Positions 1 to 9,413 of a stretch of DNA of 64,000 bases are shown in pieces. The stretch comes from Chloroflexota bacterium. GTDB lineage: Bacteria; Chloroflexota; Limnocylindria; Limnocylindrales; CSP1-4. Both the position numbers and the translations under genes were made by a program. Within the stretch, counting starts at the first letter, position 1; every line of letters begins with the position of its first letter. A model generated the notes under the pieces. The model ran no database searches. It saw only the letters and a list, made by a program, of their open reading frames with translations, and was not told the origin of the DNA. The DNA is taken from NCBI GenBank assembly GCA_019637815.1, contig JAHBUZ010000017.1:1-64000 (forward strand), written 5' to 3'.

Positions 1-210
1 GTCGAGCGGGCCGTCGCGGCAGCGACGTCGATCCCGGCCCGCGCCCTCGGCCTCGAGCGGGAGGTGGGCGCCATCGAGGCGGGCGGGCAGGCGGACCTGG
101 TGGTCGTGGATGGGGACCCGGCCACCGACCCGGACGCGCTCACACGCGTGCGCCATGTCCTCCAGGGTGGTCGCCGTGTGGTGAAGGACGGGCGACTCGT
201 CGGGGCGTGA
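1..210 (+). CDS. Amidohydrolase, C-terminal end only (5' cut by window edge)
   Basis: Frame 1 is open from the window edge to a TGA at 208-210 and encodes 69 residues. The text has the hallmark end of the amidohydrolase superfamily: a helix with an SIPARALGL-like segment, then IEAGGQADLVVVDGDP (the returning beta-sandwich strand that follows the metal-binding barrel), then a strand ending VLQGGRRVVKDGRLVGA. No catalytic residue lies in the visible part, so the substrate is unknown. It converges on the minus operon, with only 6 bp between the two stop codons and no visible terminator hairpin. Confidence 0.85.
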   Translation, partial: VERAVAAATSIPARALGLEREVGAIEAGGQADLVVVDGDPATDPDALTRVRHVLQGGRRVVKDGRLVGA

Positions 211-216
211 TCCGGG

Positions 217-1260
217 TCAGGCGATGAGGTCCGGCGCGTAGGCGAACAGCGCTGGCAAGCCGCCGGTGTGGATGAACACCACGGTGTCCCGAGGTGTCAG
301 CTCCCCGGCGCGCACGAGCGCGATGAGGCCCGCCATGCCCGTCGCGGTGTAGACCGGATCGAGCAGCAGCCCCTCGGTCTCGATGGCCAGCCGCATCGCC
401 TCACGCCGGCCGTCCGACAGGTGGCCATACGCAGGCCCTGCCGCCCGGTCGTCGTTCCGGACCGTGATCGGGTCGATGCGCAGGGGCGCACCGATGAGCC
501 CCGAGGCCTCGCCCGCGAGCGTGGCCACCCAGGTGGGTCCCTGGCCCCCGGTGGGCAGGTACGCCAGGCCCTGGACACGGCAGGGCTCGCCGAGCAGCCG
601 GTTCGCGAGCTCGATGCCGGCCTGCGTCGCGCCTGCCGAGGTCACCGCCACGACCGGCCGCTCGATCCCCAGGGCGCGCAGCTGAGCCTCGAGCTCGAGG
701 GTCCCCGCGACATAGCCGAGCACGCCGAGGGGCACCGACGTGCCGGTGATGACGTATGGCACGTGTCCCGCCGCACGCTGCTCCTCCGCGAGCCGCTCGA
801 ACACCCGCGCCCGATGGGCGACCTCGCCCAGGCGGTCACCGGGAGCCTCGGCGAGCTCGTCCAGCACCCGGATCTCGGTGGCGAGCAGGCGGGTCAGGAG
901 ACCGTTGCCCTGGGCGCCCGGATGCGTGCCGCCCGGTCGCGCCACGATGACCGACCGGAGGCCCGCGGCACGCGCCGCGGCGGCCGTCACCCGGGCGTGG
1001 TTCGACTGGTCATAGCTGCCACCGGCGATGACGGTGTCCGCGCCCGCGGCCCGGGCGGCACCCAGGAAGAAGGCCAGCTGGCGCACCTTGTTGCCGCCGA
1101 ACGCAAGGCCGGTCAGATCGTCGCGCTTGACGAGCAACCGCCCCACGCCGATGGCCGCCGCGAGACGAGGCGCCTCCACGAGCGGCGTGGGCAGCGTGCC
1201 GAGCGCGACCTGGGGCACCGCGGCCAGGGCATCGGCGAGCCGATCGGGCGTGAGCGTCAC
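217..1260 (-). CDS. PLP-dependent enzyme, D-cysteine desulfhydrase / ACC deaminase family
   Basis: 347 aa fold-type II PLP enzyme. The Schiff-base lysine is K58 in GLAFGGNKVRQ, and the substrate-carboxylate loop is the QSNHAR motif near residue 86, both typical of the D-cysteine desulfhydrase / ACC deaminase / L-cysteate sulfo-lyase (CuyA) group. Start: GTG at 1260, overlapping the upstream stop as GTGA and preceded by GGGAGGT six bases earlier; an earlier ATG at 1341 lies inside the upstream gene and has a poor N-terminus. It is the last gene of the minus operon. Family: deaminating beta-elimination of a small amino acid. Which amino acid is acted on (D-Cys, cysteate or another) cannot be told from sequence. 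Confidence 0.85.
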   Translation of the reverse strand: MTLTPDRLADALAAVPQVALGTLPTPLVEAPRLAAAIGVGRLLVKRDDLTGLAFGGNKVRQLAFFLGAARAAGADTVIAGGSYDQSNHARVTAAAARAAGLRSVIVARPGGTHPGAQGNGLLTRLLATEIRVLDELAEAPGDRLGEVAHRARVFERLAEEQRAAGHVPYVITGTSVPLGVLGYVAGTLELEAQLRALGIERPVVAVTSAGATQAGIELANRLLGEPCRVQGLAYLPTGGQGPTWVATLAGEASGLIGAPLRIDPITVRNDDRAAGPAYGHLSDGRREAMRLAIETEGLLLDPVYTATGMAGLIALVRAGELTPRDTVVFIHTGGLPALFAYAPDLIA

Positions 1261-2312
1261 GAGATACCTCCCATGCCCGGCAGGTCGGCGATGCGGACGG
1301 GCGCACCCTCGAGCGCGATGGATCGGTCGGCGGCCTCGCACACGGCGACGGCCCGGATCGCCTCGACCGGGGACACGAACGGCGCGGCGTCACCCCGGAT
1401 GGCGTCCCGGAAGCTGGTCAGCTCGGCGGTGACCGCGTCATCGAGCCCCCATACCTCGGTCTCGATCACCTCCCGGACCAGCTCGCCATCGATGCGCTGG
1501 TGCTCGATCCGCCCGGTGGCGATGTCGAACGCGAGGCCACCCTCCGAGCCCACGATGCGCGCCGAGCTCGTGCCACCGGGGCTGAACAGCGGGTCGCTGA
1601 CTGTCGCGCCCAGGCTCCCGACACCTCCCGCCTCGTGACCCACGAGGATGGACGCGATGTCGGGGTACTCGATGGGCTGGATGGGTGGCGCCGCCAACGC
1701 GCTGACGGTCCGGGCGGGGCCCAGGATGCGCAGCAGCAGGTCCACGTTGTGGACGGCGGGCGAGTGCAGCAGCATCCCGAAGTCGGCACGCCGGGTCATC
1801 CAGCCACGTCGGGTGAGCGGCTGGTGGCGGATCATCCATGCCCCGAGCGGCCGCCCGATGACACCCTCGTCCAGCAGCTCCAGGGCGCGCGCCGCCACCG
1901 GCAGGAGACGCGTGACATGGCCCACGACCAGGGTCACCCCGGCGGTGTGTGCGGCGTCCGTGATGGCACGCGCGCCCGCGGTCGTGACCGCGAGCGGCTT
2001 CTCCACGAACAGGTGGTGCCCTGCGGCCGCGGCCCCGATCGCGAGCTCGGCGTGGCTGGCGTGCGGCGTCGCGATGATCACTGCCTGCACATCGGGTCGC
2101 TCGATGAGCTCCCTCACGCTGACCGTGGCCGGCACCCCGAGCGCCGCGGACGCGGCCGCCGCGGTGTCCGGATGCGCGTCATGGAGCGCCACGAGCCGCA
2201 GATCCGGCACGCTCGGCAGGCGGGCCGCGAGCCGCCGCCCGAACGACCCGGCACCGATGAGCCCGATGCCGATGGTCGAGCGGGACCCGTCGCCCTGTCC
2301 GCCGCCGGTCAT
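1257..2312 (-). CDS. Gfo/Idh/MocA family NAD(P)-dependent oxidoreductase
   Basis: 351 aa. The N-terminal Rossmann fold starts with GLIGAGSFG (residues 17-25); the EKP motif is at about 104-106 (VEKPLAV), and the second domain is the usual alpha/beta barrel-like sheet. Family members oxidise or epimerise sugars, inositols and sugar acids. The ATG overlaps the stop of the upstream gene as ATGA, and its own stop overlaps the next GTG, so translation is coupled on both sides. The ATG at 2312 is chosen over the longer frame from 2423 because the extra N-terminus is Arg-rich and lies within the upstream gene. First of three Gfo/Idh/MocA paralogues in the window. Confidence 0.88.
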   Translation of the reverse strand: MTGGGQGDGSRSTIGIGLIGAGSFGRRLAARLPSVPDLRLVALHDAHPDTAAAASAALGVPATVSVRELIERPDVQAVIIATPHASHAELAIGAAAAGHHLFVEKPLAVTTAGARAITDAAHTAGVTLVVGHVTRLLPVAARALELLDEGVIGRPLGAWMIRHQPLTRRGWMTRRADFGMLLHSPAVHNVDLLLRILGPARTVSALAAPPIQPIEYPDIASILVGHEAGGVGSLGATVSDPLFSPGGTSSARIVGSEGGLAFDIATGRIEHQRIDGELVREVIETEVWGLDDAVTAELTSFRDAIRGDAAPFVSPVEAIRAVAVCEAADRSIALEGAPVRIADLPGMGGIS

Positions 2313-3643
2313 GCGAGACGCTCCGTGAGCTCGGTCCGGATGACGCGACGCTGCTCGGGGCTGGTCCGCTCCAGTCCCGCGAGCATGGCGCCCGGCAGCC
2401 CTGCGTCCACGATGGCCCGGCACATCCGGGCCAGCCGAGCGGGCTCCGGTGGCCCGGCGATGGGTGGATACGCTGGTACGCCACCACGCGCCAGCGCCAT
2501 CGCGCGCACCTGGTCCACGAAGGCATCGTCATCGGTGGTCGGGTCCGGTTCGGCACGCGCGCCGACGAGCGCGGCGACGACCCGCATCCCTGCCTCCATC
2601 GTCATCCCCGGCACGAGCGCGGCCAGCGCGGGGCCCAGGGACTCGACCGTCACCCGGCCCACGCTGCCCCAGCCGATGCGGGGACCGAAGCCACCCGTCA
2701 GGTAGGTCGCCGTGGTCGTCCATCGGTCGTAGCGCTGCCCGCCGAGGAGCGCGACGCTGGGCGGGAACACGTCGCTGCCGAAGTCCACCGGCCGGGGCGA
2801 TGCCGCCTGGACCGCCGCGCCCAGCTCACCGAACCGGAGGGCCAGGATGGCCGCCCGGACCTCCAGCCACGCGAGGACACCGGGCCAGCGATCGAGCCAC
2901 GCCAGCACGGCTGCTGGTCCGGCAGCGGCCAGCGCGTCGAGATGGTCCGGGTCGCTGCGTCCGAGCGCCGCGGCCAGCCGCAGGAGATCCTCGCGACAGG
3001 TCCCGAACGACACGCCCAGCTCGCGACCCGCGACCTCGCAGTCGCCACAGCCACAGGCCAGGAGCGCGGGTGCGAAGCCCGGCGAGGGGTATCGCGCGTG
3101 GTCCAGGAACCAGCCGTCCAGGTCGTAGCGGCCGGCGGCATCCGCGAGCGATGCCGCGATCCAGGCACGCGGCGCCGGAGCGCTGGGGCAGAACATGGTG
3201 CCCCACGGCAGGGACCCGGGCAGCAGCGGTCGTCCGAGCAGGTCCACCGCCGCGTGCTCGGGGAACACCTCCGCGCCATAGCACCAGACGCCCGCATGAC
3301 CCCAGACCTCGATGCCCAGCCGGCGGCACTCCTCGATGATGCGCAGGAGCGGCGCGTCATCCACGCCACCGACGATGCCCGGCAGCACCGCCATGGCGGG
3401 TTCCGCGACCCCGAACCCCGCCCGATGGTCGGCCAGACCCGGCTGGTCCCGCCACGCCTCGAAGGGCCCGGATGCGGCGACCGCCGCGGATGCCCGGAAG
3501 GCGGACGTATGGCTGATGTGGCTCTCCGGGACGAGCGTCGTGAGCCCGATCTCGTCGCGCAGCTCCCCGAGGACCTCGATCCGGTCGGCGACCGCCTCGA
3601 GGTCGGCGAACCAGGCGACGCGGGATGGCGGGATGGGGGTCAT
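2309..3643 (-). CDS. Predicted TIM-barrel protein, glycoside-hydrolase-like, function unknown
   Basis: 444 aa, cytosolic (no signal peptide). Visible features: an N-terminal WFADLEAV strand, a GIVGGVDD loop, YDLDGWFLDHARYPSP, and a CGCGDC cysteine cluster followed by a helical segment. The DGxxLDxxRYP strand end and nearby cysteine cluster resemble uncharacterised family-10-like glycosidase domains, but I cannot name the family with confidence. Start ATG at 3643 overlaps the upstream stop (ATGA). Between an oxidoreductase and an SDR epimerase in a sugar-acid operon, a role in glycoside or lactone processing is plausible but is inference. Confidence 0.6.
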   Translation of the reverse strand: MTPIPPSRVAWFADLEAVADRIEVLGELRDEIGLTTLVPESHISHTSAFRASAAVAASGPFEAWRDQPGLADHRAGFGVAEPAMAVLPGIVGGVDDAPLLRIIEECRRLGIEVWGHAGVWCYGAEVFPEHAAVDLLGRPLLPGSLPWGTMFCPSAPAPRAWIAASLADAAGRYDLDGWFLDHARYPSPGFAPALLACGCGDCEVAGRELGVSFGTCREDLLRLAAALGRSDPDHLDALAAAGPAAVLAWLDRWPGVLAWLEVRAAILALRFGELGAAVQAASPRPVDFGSDVFPPSVALLGGQRYDRWTTTATYLTGGFGPRIGWGSVGRVTVESLGPALAALVPGMTMEAGMRVVAALVGARAEPDPTTDDDAFVDQVRAMALARGGVPAYPPIAGPPEPARLARMCRAIVDAGLPGAMLAGLERTSPEQRRVIRTELTERLA

Positions 3644-4461
3644 GCAGGGTCTCCGGTGACGAGCGGGACGGGCCACGTGTCGGGCATCCGCCAACCGCTC
3701 GGGATGCTCGCGCTGAAGTCGTGCCGTGGTCGCCAGCCGAGCTCCTGCTCGGCCGGTCCGGGATCCACGAGCGCGCGGCCGATCGGGTTGGCCATGAGGG
3801 GGAACACCGGCGCGCCCTGGAGCGGGACCTCGAGCGCCCGCACGCAGGCATCCGCGAGGTCATGGCGGTCGATCCAGCCGAAGCACCCGTCGTGGGCGAC
3901 CGGGTCGGTCACGGCATCGATGGGGACACCCGTGCGCAGCCGCCGCGTCGTGGCATCCACCACGACCCACGGTCGGAGGATCGGGGCGCACAGGGACGGT
4001 CCGCCGGCACCCGCCGCGAAGCGCCGCGCGACCTCCTCCTGGAGCCACTTGGCGAGTGGGTAGGGTCCCTCGAACGCGGGTGGTGTGCCACGGTCGATCC
4101 AGGTCCCCCGGGGATGCCCCGCGACGACCGCGCCGCTGCTCATGAGCACGGCCCGACCGATGCCCGCCGCCGCTGCTGCCTGGTACAGCAGCATCGTGGC
4201 CACGACCGAGGCCTCGAGACTGGTCCGCAGGTCCACGGCGTCGGCCCAGTGACCGCCCGCCAGATGGAGCACCGCGTCGACGCCCCGGACGGCCTCCGCC
4301 ACGACCGAGGCGTCGGTGAGCGCACCGGGCACGACCTCGACGTCACTCGTGGCGTGGATGGGCGCCACGTCCGATGCCCGCACGGCATGTCCGGCGGCCA
4401 CCAGCGCGGCGACCGCGGCCTCGCCCGCGAACCCTGCTGCGCCCGTGACCAGGACGCGCAT
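3640..4461 (-). CDS. NAD-dependent epimerase/dehydratase (extended SDR)
   Basis: 273 aa. Begins MRVLVTGAAGFAG, the TGxxGxxG dinucleotide-binding motif of extended SDRs, followed by a short acidic beta2 strand (ASDVAP). A serine-rich strand (VLMSSGA) and a downstream YPLAKWLQEE segment supply the YxxxK pair (in PYPLAKW). The enzyme should oxidise, epimerise or dehydrate a sugar or nucleotide-sugar-like substrate. The preceding gene's TAG abuts its ATG with no gap, and its own TGA overlaps the next gene. Neighbours point to catabolism rather than surface-sugar synthesis. Confidence 0.85.
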   Translation of the reverse strand: MRVLVTGAAGFAGEAAVAALVAAGHAVRASDVAPIHATSDVEVVPGALTDASVVAEAVRGVDAVLHLAGGHWADAVDLRTSLEASVVATMLLYQAAAAAGIGRAVLMSSGAVVAGHPRGTWIDRGTPPAFEGPYPLAKWLQEEVARRFAAGAGGPSLCAPILRPWVVVDATTRRLRTGVPIDAVTDPVAHDGCFGWIDRHDLADACVRALEVPLQGAPVFPLMANPIGRALVDPGPAEQELGWRPRHDFSASIPSGWRMPDTWPVPLVTGDPA

Positions 4462-5649
4462 CTAGCGGGTCCCGCCGTACACCCCGGCCGGTCGTCGCTC
4501 GAGGGCGTCCTCCCGCAGCGCGGCGCCGAGCCCCGGCCGATCGTCGAGGGTGAGCACCCCCTGTTCGATGCGGGGCGGGGTGTCCACGATCTCCGCGAAC
4601 ATCGCGAGGTCCGCCTCCGAGCCGACGGTCTCGAGCAGATAGCCGTTGGGGATGGACGACAGCACATGACCCGCCGCGAGCGTCGCGAACGGGCCGTTCG
4701 GGTTGTGCGGCGCGTAGGGCAGGTAATAGGCCTCCGCCATCGCGGCGATGCGGCGGGCACCCGTGAAGCCGCCGCAGTTGACGATGTCGCACTGGAGGAC
4801 ACCCAGGGCGCGCCGCTCCAGCCACGGCTTCACGTCATAGACGCTCACCAGCCGCTCCCCCGCCGCGATGGGCGTGGAGGAGCGCGCGCTGAGCGCCGCG
4901 TACTCGTCCACCGCCTCGGGCGGCAGCGGCTCCTCGATCCAGAGCAACCGATACGGCGCCAGCGCGTCGCACAGGCGCACGGCGTTCGGCAGGTTCAGGC
5001 GGCCGTGGCAGTCGACCGCGATCTCCAGGTCGGGATACGCGGCCCGGGCCGCAGCGAACCACTCGGCGATGCGGTCGAACGTCCGGGTGGGCAGGAACTC
5101 GGTCTCCTTGAGCGATGCCTCGATGACCCCCTGGGTCCCGAAGTAGCCGCTCCGTTCGATGCTCTCGCGGGGTGACCGCGCGCCATAGAACAGGGGCAGC
5201 CCGGTCTTCACCGCGCCGTAGCCCCGGGCGACGAGCGGCGCGAGGTTGCGCACGAACTCCTCGGGATCGGCGCCGCAGGCGACATGGGCGTACGTGGGCA
5301 CGGACGCCCGGCTGGGGCCACCGAACAGCTGGTAGAGCGGCGCGCCATAGCGCTGGCCCTTGATGTCCCAGAGCGCGATGTCGACCGCGCTCCGCCCTGC
5401 CGCGTGGAGCGGTCCACCCGACCAGAAGGTGTCCCGATACAGCTTCTCGAAGTGGTCCTCGATGGCCATGGGGTCCTTGCCCACGAGGTACTCGCCGATC
5501 TGCTCGAGGTTCGCGATGACGCTCCGATCGCGTCGTCGGAGCACCGTCTCCCCGGTCCCCACGAGATCCGTGTCGGTCTCGATGCGCACCACGATCGCGT
5601 TCACGCGACCCATGTCCACGAGATCCGCCCGGACATGCCGGATACGCAC
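4462..5649 (-). CDS. Enolase-superfamily dehydratase, mandelate racemase/muconate lactonizing type
   Basis: 395 aa. Metal ligands D213, E239 (WIEEP) and E265 (AGER) are present, with DCHGR placing H215 next to the first ligand and a C-terminal APHNPNGP carrying H314. DCHGR plus HNP.GP is typical of acid-sugar dehydratases (galactonate and mannonate dehydratase groups) that convert aldonates to 2-keto-3-deoxy acids. The start is GTG, since GGGAAGGGAG lies about 7 nt upstream. A second, divergent paralogue sits two genes upstream (7324-8499). Pathway partners: the DapA-type lyase at the operon head would cleave the keto-deoxy product. Confidence 0.88.
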   Translation of the reverse strand: MRIRHVRADLVDMGRVNAIVVRIETDTDLVGTGETVLRRRDRSVIANLEQIGEYLVGKDPMAIEDHFEKLYRDTFWSGGPLHAAGRSAVDIALWDIKGQRYGAPLYQLFGGPSRASVPTYAHVACGADPEEFVRNLAPLVARGYGAVKTGLPLFYGARSPRESIERSGYFGTQGVIEASLKETEFLPTRTFDRIAEWFAAARAAYPDLEIAVDCHGRLNLPNAVRLCDALAPYRLLWIEEPLPPEAVDEYAALSARSSTPIAAGERLVSVYDVKPWLERRALGVLQCDIVNCGGFTGARRIAAMAEAYYLPYAPHNPNGPFATLAAGHVLSSIPNGYLLETVGSEADLAMFAEIVDTPPRIEQGVLTLDDRPGLGAALREDALERRPAGVYGGTR

Positions 5650-5676
5650 GCTGCCGCTCCCTTCCCTGTCGGTGGC

Positions 5677-7311
5677 TCAGTCGATCGTGGCGCGGCCGAG
5701 CCGGAGCGCCCGACCCGGCGTCGCGCCGGTGTGCCGCGACCCGTCCACGACGCTCACCCCGTCGACGAGCACGTGCTCGATGCCGATGGGTGCCTGTCGC
5801 GGCTGCTCGTAGGTCGCCGTGGCCCGGACCGTGGCGGGATCGAACACCACGATGTCCGCCGCTGCCCCGTCCACCAGCAGGCCACGGCCGACGAGGCCGA
5901 GGCGAGCGGCGGGGAACGAGGTCATGCGTCGGATGGCATCGGGCAGGCTGAGCACCCGCTCCTCCCGCACGTAGTCACCCAGGACCCGCGGATAGCTGCC
6001 GAAGGCACGCGGGCTGGGCAGGCTGCCGATGAGCACCGAGTCGGTCGCGATCATGGATAGCGGATGGGCCACGAACGCGGGCAGCGTGGTGCCCTGCGGG
6101 CTCGGCCGGACGAACGTGACCCGGAGGTCCTCGGCGAGCAGCAGGTCCGCGATCACGTCCGCGATGTGACGCTCGTCCGCCGCCGCGACCTCCGCGAGCG
6201 TCCGTCCATCGAGGTGGGCGTGCTCCGGTCGTCGGAGGTTGGTCAGCCGGACATCCGCGAACGGTCGGCTGGTCACGTACGCTCGATATGCGCCACTCGT
6301 CTCGACCGCCTCGCGCAGTCGTGGTCGGAGCGCGACGTCCGCGAGTCGCTCTCGCATCCGGTCCGGACCACCTGCCTGGAGCCAGTCGGGCAGCAGGCGC
6401 ATGAGCCGCGTGCCGCCCCACTCGTAGGGATACGTGTCGAAGGTGACGTCCAGGCCCTCGTCACGCGCCGTCTCCAGCAGCTCCAGCATCGCACGGGCGC
6501 CACCCGGGTGGGCGCTCCGCGACGACCGCGAGAAGTGGGTCACGTGGACCGGGATGCCAGACCGCCGGCCGATGTCGAGCGCCTCGCGGAACGGGTCGAG
6601 ATAGGCGTCCCCCAGGCTGTAGCGGACGTGGGTGTGGTAGATGCCGCCATGGGCCGCGGCGACCTCCGCGAGCGCGACCAGCTCCTCGGTCGTGGCGTAG
6701 CCCCCGGGTGGGTAGTCGAGACCCGTCGACAGACCCAGGGCGCCCTGCTCCATGGCGGTCCGGAGCGCCTGCTGCTGTGCACGGAGCGCGGCGCCGTCCG
6801 CGGGCGCGTCATCCCAGCCGACGGCGGCGACGCGCAGCGCGGTGTTGCCCACGAACGTGGCGATGTTGGGTGACACCTGGCGGTCCACGCGGTCGAGATA
6901 GCCCGCGACGTCCGTCCAGTCGTATGCCAGATCCGGGTCGCCGTCGATGCCGCTGTTGAGGGCCACGAAGCGACGCAGGTCGGCGAGGTCCGGGAAGGGC
7001 GCGTAGCCCAGGCCGTCGACGCCCACGACCTCGGTGGTGACGCCCTGGAGCAGCTTGCCCGCGAGCGTCGGCTCGTCCAGCACCACGAGGGCCGAGTGGG
7101 AATGGGGATCGATGAAGCCGGGGCACACCACGCGGCCCGTGGCGTCGATCCGACGTGCGGCAGCCACCTCCCGCACGTCCCCGCGCAGGATCCGGATACC
7201 CCCCTCCACCACCGCGATGGCGGCATGGAAGCCGGGGCTGCCGCTGCCGTCCACGACCAGACCGCCCTCGATGAGGGTGGAGATCGCAGGGCTGCCGCCG
7301 GTGATGCTCAT
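5677..7311 (-). CDS. N-acyl-D-amino-acid deacylase family amidohydrolase
   Basis: 544 aa metal-dependent amidohydrolase. HxH ligands are H70 and H72 in FIDPHSHS; later ligands are H228 (YHTHVRY), H256/H259 (HVTHFS) and catalytic D424 (IATDS). The position that is Cys in classical D-aminoacylases (GNCG) reads GVDG here (D99), as in part of the family. It ends in the usual returning beta-sandwich strands (ADIVVFDP). Predicted reaction: hydrolysis of an N-acyl or related amide/imide bond. It lies between the two enolase-superfamily genes, 12 bp from the upstream one, so the operon probably first strips an acyl or amide group from its substrate. Confidence 0.85.
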   Translation of the reverse strand: MSITGGSPAISTLIEGGLVVDGSGSPGFHAAIAVVEGGIRILRGDVREVAAARRIDATGRVVCPGFIDPHSHSALVVLDEPTLAGKLLQGVTTEVVGVDGLGYAPFPDLADLRRFVALNSGIDGDPDLAYDWTDVAGYLDRVDRQVSPNIATFVGNTALRVAAVGWDDAPADGAALRAQQQALRTAMEQGALGLSTGLDYPPGGYATTEELVALAEVAAAHGGIYHTHVRYSLGDAYLDPFREALDIGRRSGIPVHVTHFSRSSRSAHPGGARAMLELLETARDEGLDVTFDTYPYEWGGTRLMRLLPDWLQAGGPDRMRERLADVALRPRLREAVETSGAYRAYVTSRPFADVRLTNLRRPEHAHLDGRTLAEVAAADERHIADVIADLLLAEDLRVTFVRPSPQGTTLPAFVAHPLSMIATDSVLIGSLPSPRAFGSYPRVLGDYVREERVLSLPDAIRRMTSFPAARLGLVGRGLLVDGAAADIVVFDPATVRATATYEQPRQAPIGIEHVLVDGVSVVDGSRHTGATPGRALRLGRATID

Positions 7312-7323
7312 CCGACGCCGAGG

Positions 7324-8499
7324 CTACCGGGTGCCGCCACGGTCGTACTCCAGCCGCGGCGGGTTGCGCACGAGCTCCTCGATGCGCAGCCGCGCACCCA
7401 GACCCGGCTCGTCATCGACCACCCACTCCCCATCCTCGATGCGTGGCGCGCCATCGGTGTAGCGCGTCCAGAGCGCCTGCTGCTTCGGATCGGCCATGCA
7501 CTCGGAGATGAGCAGGTTAGGCAGGGTCGCGGCGAGGTGGAGCGTGGCGGCCGAGGTGAGCGGTCCGAACGGGTTGTGGAACGCGATGCCGATGGCGTGC
7601 GCCTCCGCGATGGCCGCGATCTTGCGGCCGCTGGTGATGCCGCCACAGATGGACACGTCCGGTTGCGCGACCGCCACGCTGTGGCTCTCGAGGAACGGCG
7701 CGGAATCGTGGTGGGCTCCCCAGCGCTCACCCGCGGCGATGGGGATGCTCGTGTGCTGACCCACCTCCCGCAGCCAGTCGGGCCGCTCGTAGGGGGTGGG
7801 CTCCTCGATGAACAGGAGGTCGTAGGGCTCGAGCGCCTCGCACAGGCGGATGGCGTTGGCGACGCTCAGGCGGCCATGGCAGTCGACCATCAGCTGGACG
7901 CTCGGGCCGACCGCCTCACGCGCCGCCGCGAACCACTCCGCGATGCGCCGGAAGATGCCGGGCGGCAGGATGGCCGTCTCGGGATGCCGCGCCGGGACCG
8001 AGGCGGGCACCTCGTGGTGCATGCTGGTCCACTTGCTGTAGAAGCCGGGCAGCGTGGTCTTGATGGCCTTGAACCCCTGGTCCACCCAGTCGCGACAGGT
8101 CCCCGCGAACGCCTCCGGCGTCTCGCCCGCCGCCGCATGGCAGTAGATGGGGATGCGGTCCCGGAAGCGACCTCCCAGCAGGCGATGGACCGGCTGGCCC
8201 AGGGCTCGCCCGTTGAGGTCCCACAACGCCATGTCCATGGCGCTGATGCCGATGAGCAGCAGCGTTCCCCCCAGGAAGGCGTCACGGTAGAGGCGCTCCC
8301 AGATGAGCTCGATGCGGGTCGGGTCCTCGCCCACGAGCTGGTCCCCCAGCTCCTCCACGAGCGCTGCCACGGAGCGCGTCCGGCGGCGCATGGCCACCTC
8401 CGCCTCGCCCACGACCCCCTCGTCCGTCTCGATGCGCACGTAAATCGCGTTGTAGAAGCCGAAGTCCACCACCCAGTGGCGGACCGCCGTGATGCGCAC
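7324..8499 (-). CDS. Second enolase-superfamily acid-sugar dehydratase-like enzyme
   Basis: 391 aa, paralogous to the protein at 4462-5649. Metal ligands D206 (with H208 in DCHGR), E232 (FIEEP) and E258 (AGER); H308 lies in the FHNPFGP motif. Same catalytic set as its paralogue, so a 2-keto-3-deoxy acid-forming dehydratase or epimerase on a different stereoisomer is likely. Start GTG at 8499 with CTGGAGG about 9 nt upstream, inside the 3' end of the preceding gene; the gap is 4 bp. Two such enzymes in one operon suggest a pathway handling two acid-sugar epimers. Confidence 0.87.
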   Translation of the reverse strand: MRITAVRHWVVDFGFYNAIYVRIETDEGVVGEAEVAMRRRTRSVAALVEELGDQLVGEDPTRIELIWERLYRDAFLGGTLLLIGISAMDMALWDLNGRALGQPVHRLLGGRFRDRIPIYCHAAAGETPEAFAGTCRDWVDQGFKAIKTTLPGFYSKWTSMHHEVPASVPARHPETAILPPGIFRRIAEWFAAAREAVGPSVQLMVDCHGRLSVANAIRLCEALEPYDLLFIEEPTPYERPDWLREVGQHTSIPIAAGERWGAHHDSAPFLESHSVAVAQPDVSICGGITSGRKIAAIAEAHAIGIAFHNPFGPLTSAATLHLAATLPNLLISECMADPKQQALWTRYTDGAPRIEDGEWVVDDEPGLGARLRIEELVRNPPRLEYDRGGTR

Positions 8500-8503
8500 C
8501 GGC

Positions 8504-9409
8504 TCAGGCCTCCAGGAGCCCGAACGGCTCGAGGATCGAGCGCAGGCGCGTGACCTGGTCGTCGCTCAGCTCGAGCACGGGCGCCCGGCAATGACCGGCG
8601 ACCTGGCCGCGGAGCCGGAGGATGGTGCGGTACATCGCGATGTCGCTCACGTGCCCCAGCTGGGAGCGGGTCCACAGGAGCTTGATGGGCAGGATGCGCG
8701 CCCATGCCGCCCGAGCGGCCACCAGGTCCCCCGCCTGCATCGCTGCGTGGAGCGCCACGGCGTCGCGGGCCGCCACGTTGAGGATGCCGCTCACCCAGCC
8801 GTGGGCGCCTCCCGCCATGCCCTCGAGGGGTGCCATGAAGCTGCCGTAGAACACCCGGAACCCCTCGTCGGTGAGCGCGCGCAGCTCATGGACCTGGTGG
8901 ACCGTGGGGAAGGTGCTCTTGACCGAGGCGACCAGGCCGTCGTGATAGAGCTCCGCGAGCGCAGGCGGCTCGATGGCCGGTGCCGCGGAGTTGGCCGGGT
9001 TGTTGTAGACCATGATGGGCACGGGTGACGCGGCCCCCACGGCGCGGAAATGGCCGAGGATCTCGGCCATGGTGGGCTTGAGGTAGTAGGGCAGGATCAC
9101 GATCGCGCCCACCGCGCCGGCTGCCGCGGCCTGCTCCGTGAGCGCGATGGTCTCGTGTGTCGCGGCCGCGCCGGTGCCCGCGATGACCGGCACCCGGCCA
9201 GCGGCGCCCGCGATCGCGGCACGGATCACCCGCAGCCGCTCATCGGCATCGAGGAGGATGAACTCGCCACTGGTGCCGGCCGCGACGAGGCCCTGCACCC
9301 CCTCGTGCACGAGGCGATCCGCGTGCGCCGCCGTGGCGTCCTCGTCCACGCGCCCCTGCGCGTCGAACATGGTCATCATCGCGGGGTACGTGCCTGCCCA
9401 GTCGACCAT
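8504..9409 (-). CDS. DapA-family class I aldolase/dehydratase
   Basis: 301 aa (beta/alpha)8 lyase of the dihydrodipicolinate synthase family. The Schiff-base lysine is K164 (GLVASVKST), the proton-relay tyrosine Y135 (MVYNNP), and the GTSGEF carboxylate loop is near residue 45. First gene of the minus operon. Start ATG at 9409 is backed by GGAGGG 5 nt upstream; the longer frame from 9505 translates the duplicated promoter block and is not coding. With two sugar-acid dehydratases downstream, a 2-keto-3-deoxy-acid aldolase or dehydratase role is more likely than lysine synthesis. Confidence 0.88.
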   Translation of the reverse strand: MVDWAGTYPAMMTMFDAQGRVDEDATAAHADRLVHEGVQGLVAAGTSGEFILLDADERLRVIRAAIAGAAGRVPVIAGTGAAATHETIALTEQAAAAGAVGAIVILPYYLKPTMAEILGHFRAVGAASPVPIMVYNNPANSAAPAIEPPALAELYHDGLVASVKSTFPTVHQVHELRALTDEGFRVFYGSFMAPLEGMAGGAHGWVSGILNVAARDAVALHAAMQAGDLVAARAAWARILPIKLLWTRSQLGHVSDIAMYRTILRLRGQVAGHCRAPVLELSDDQVTRLRSILEPFGLLEA

Positions 9410-9413
9410 CCAG

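Noticed and set aside
268..1638. Long plus-strand open frame (456 aa) opposite the first minus-strand genes
   Set aside because: It is antisense to two clear enzyme genes and its translation is Arg/Gly/Ala-rich with no family pattern; long antisense frames are expected at this G+C.
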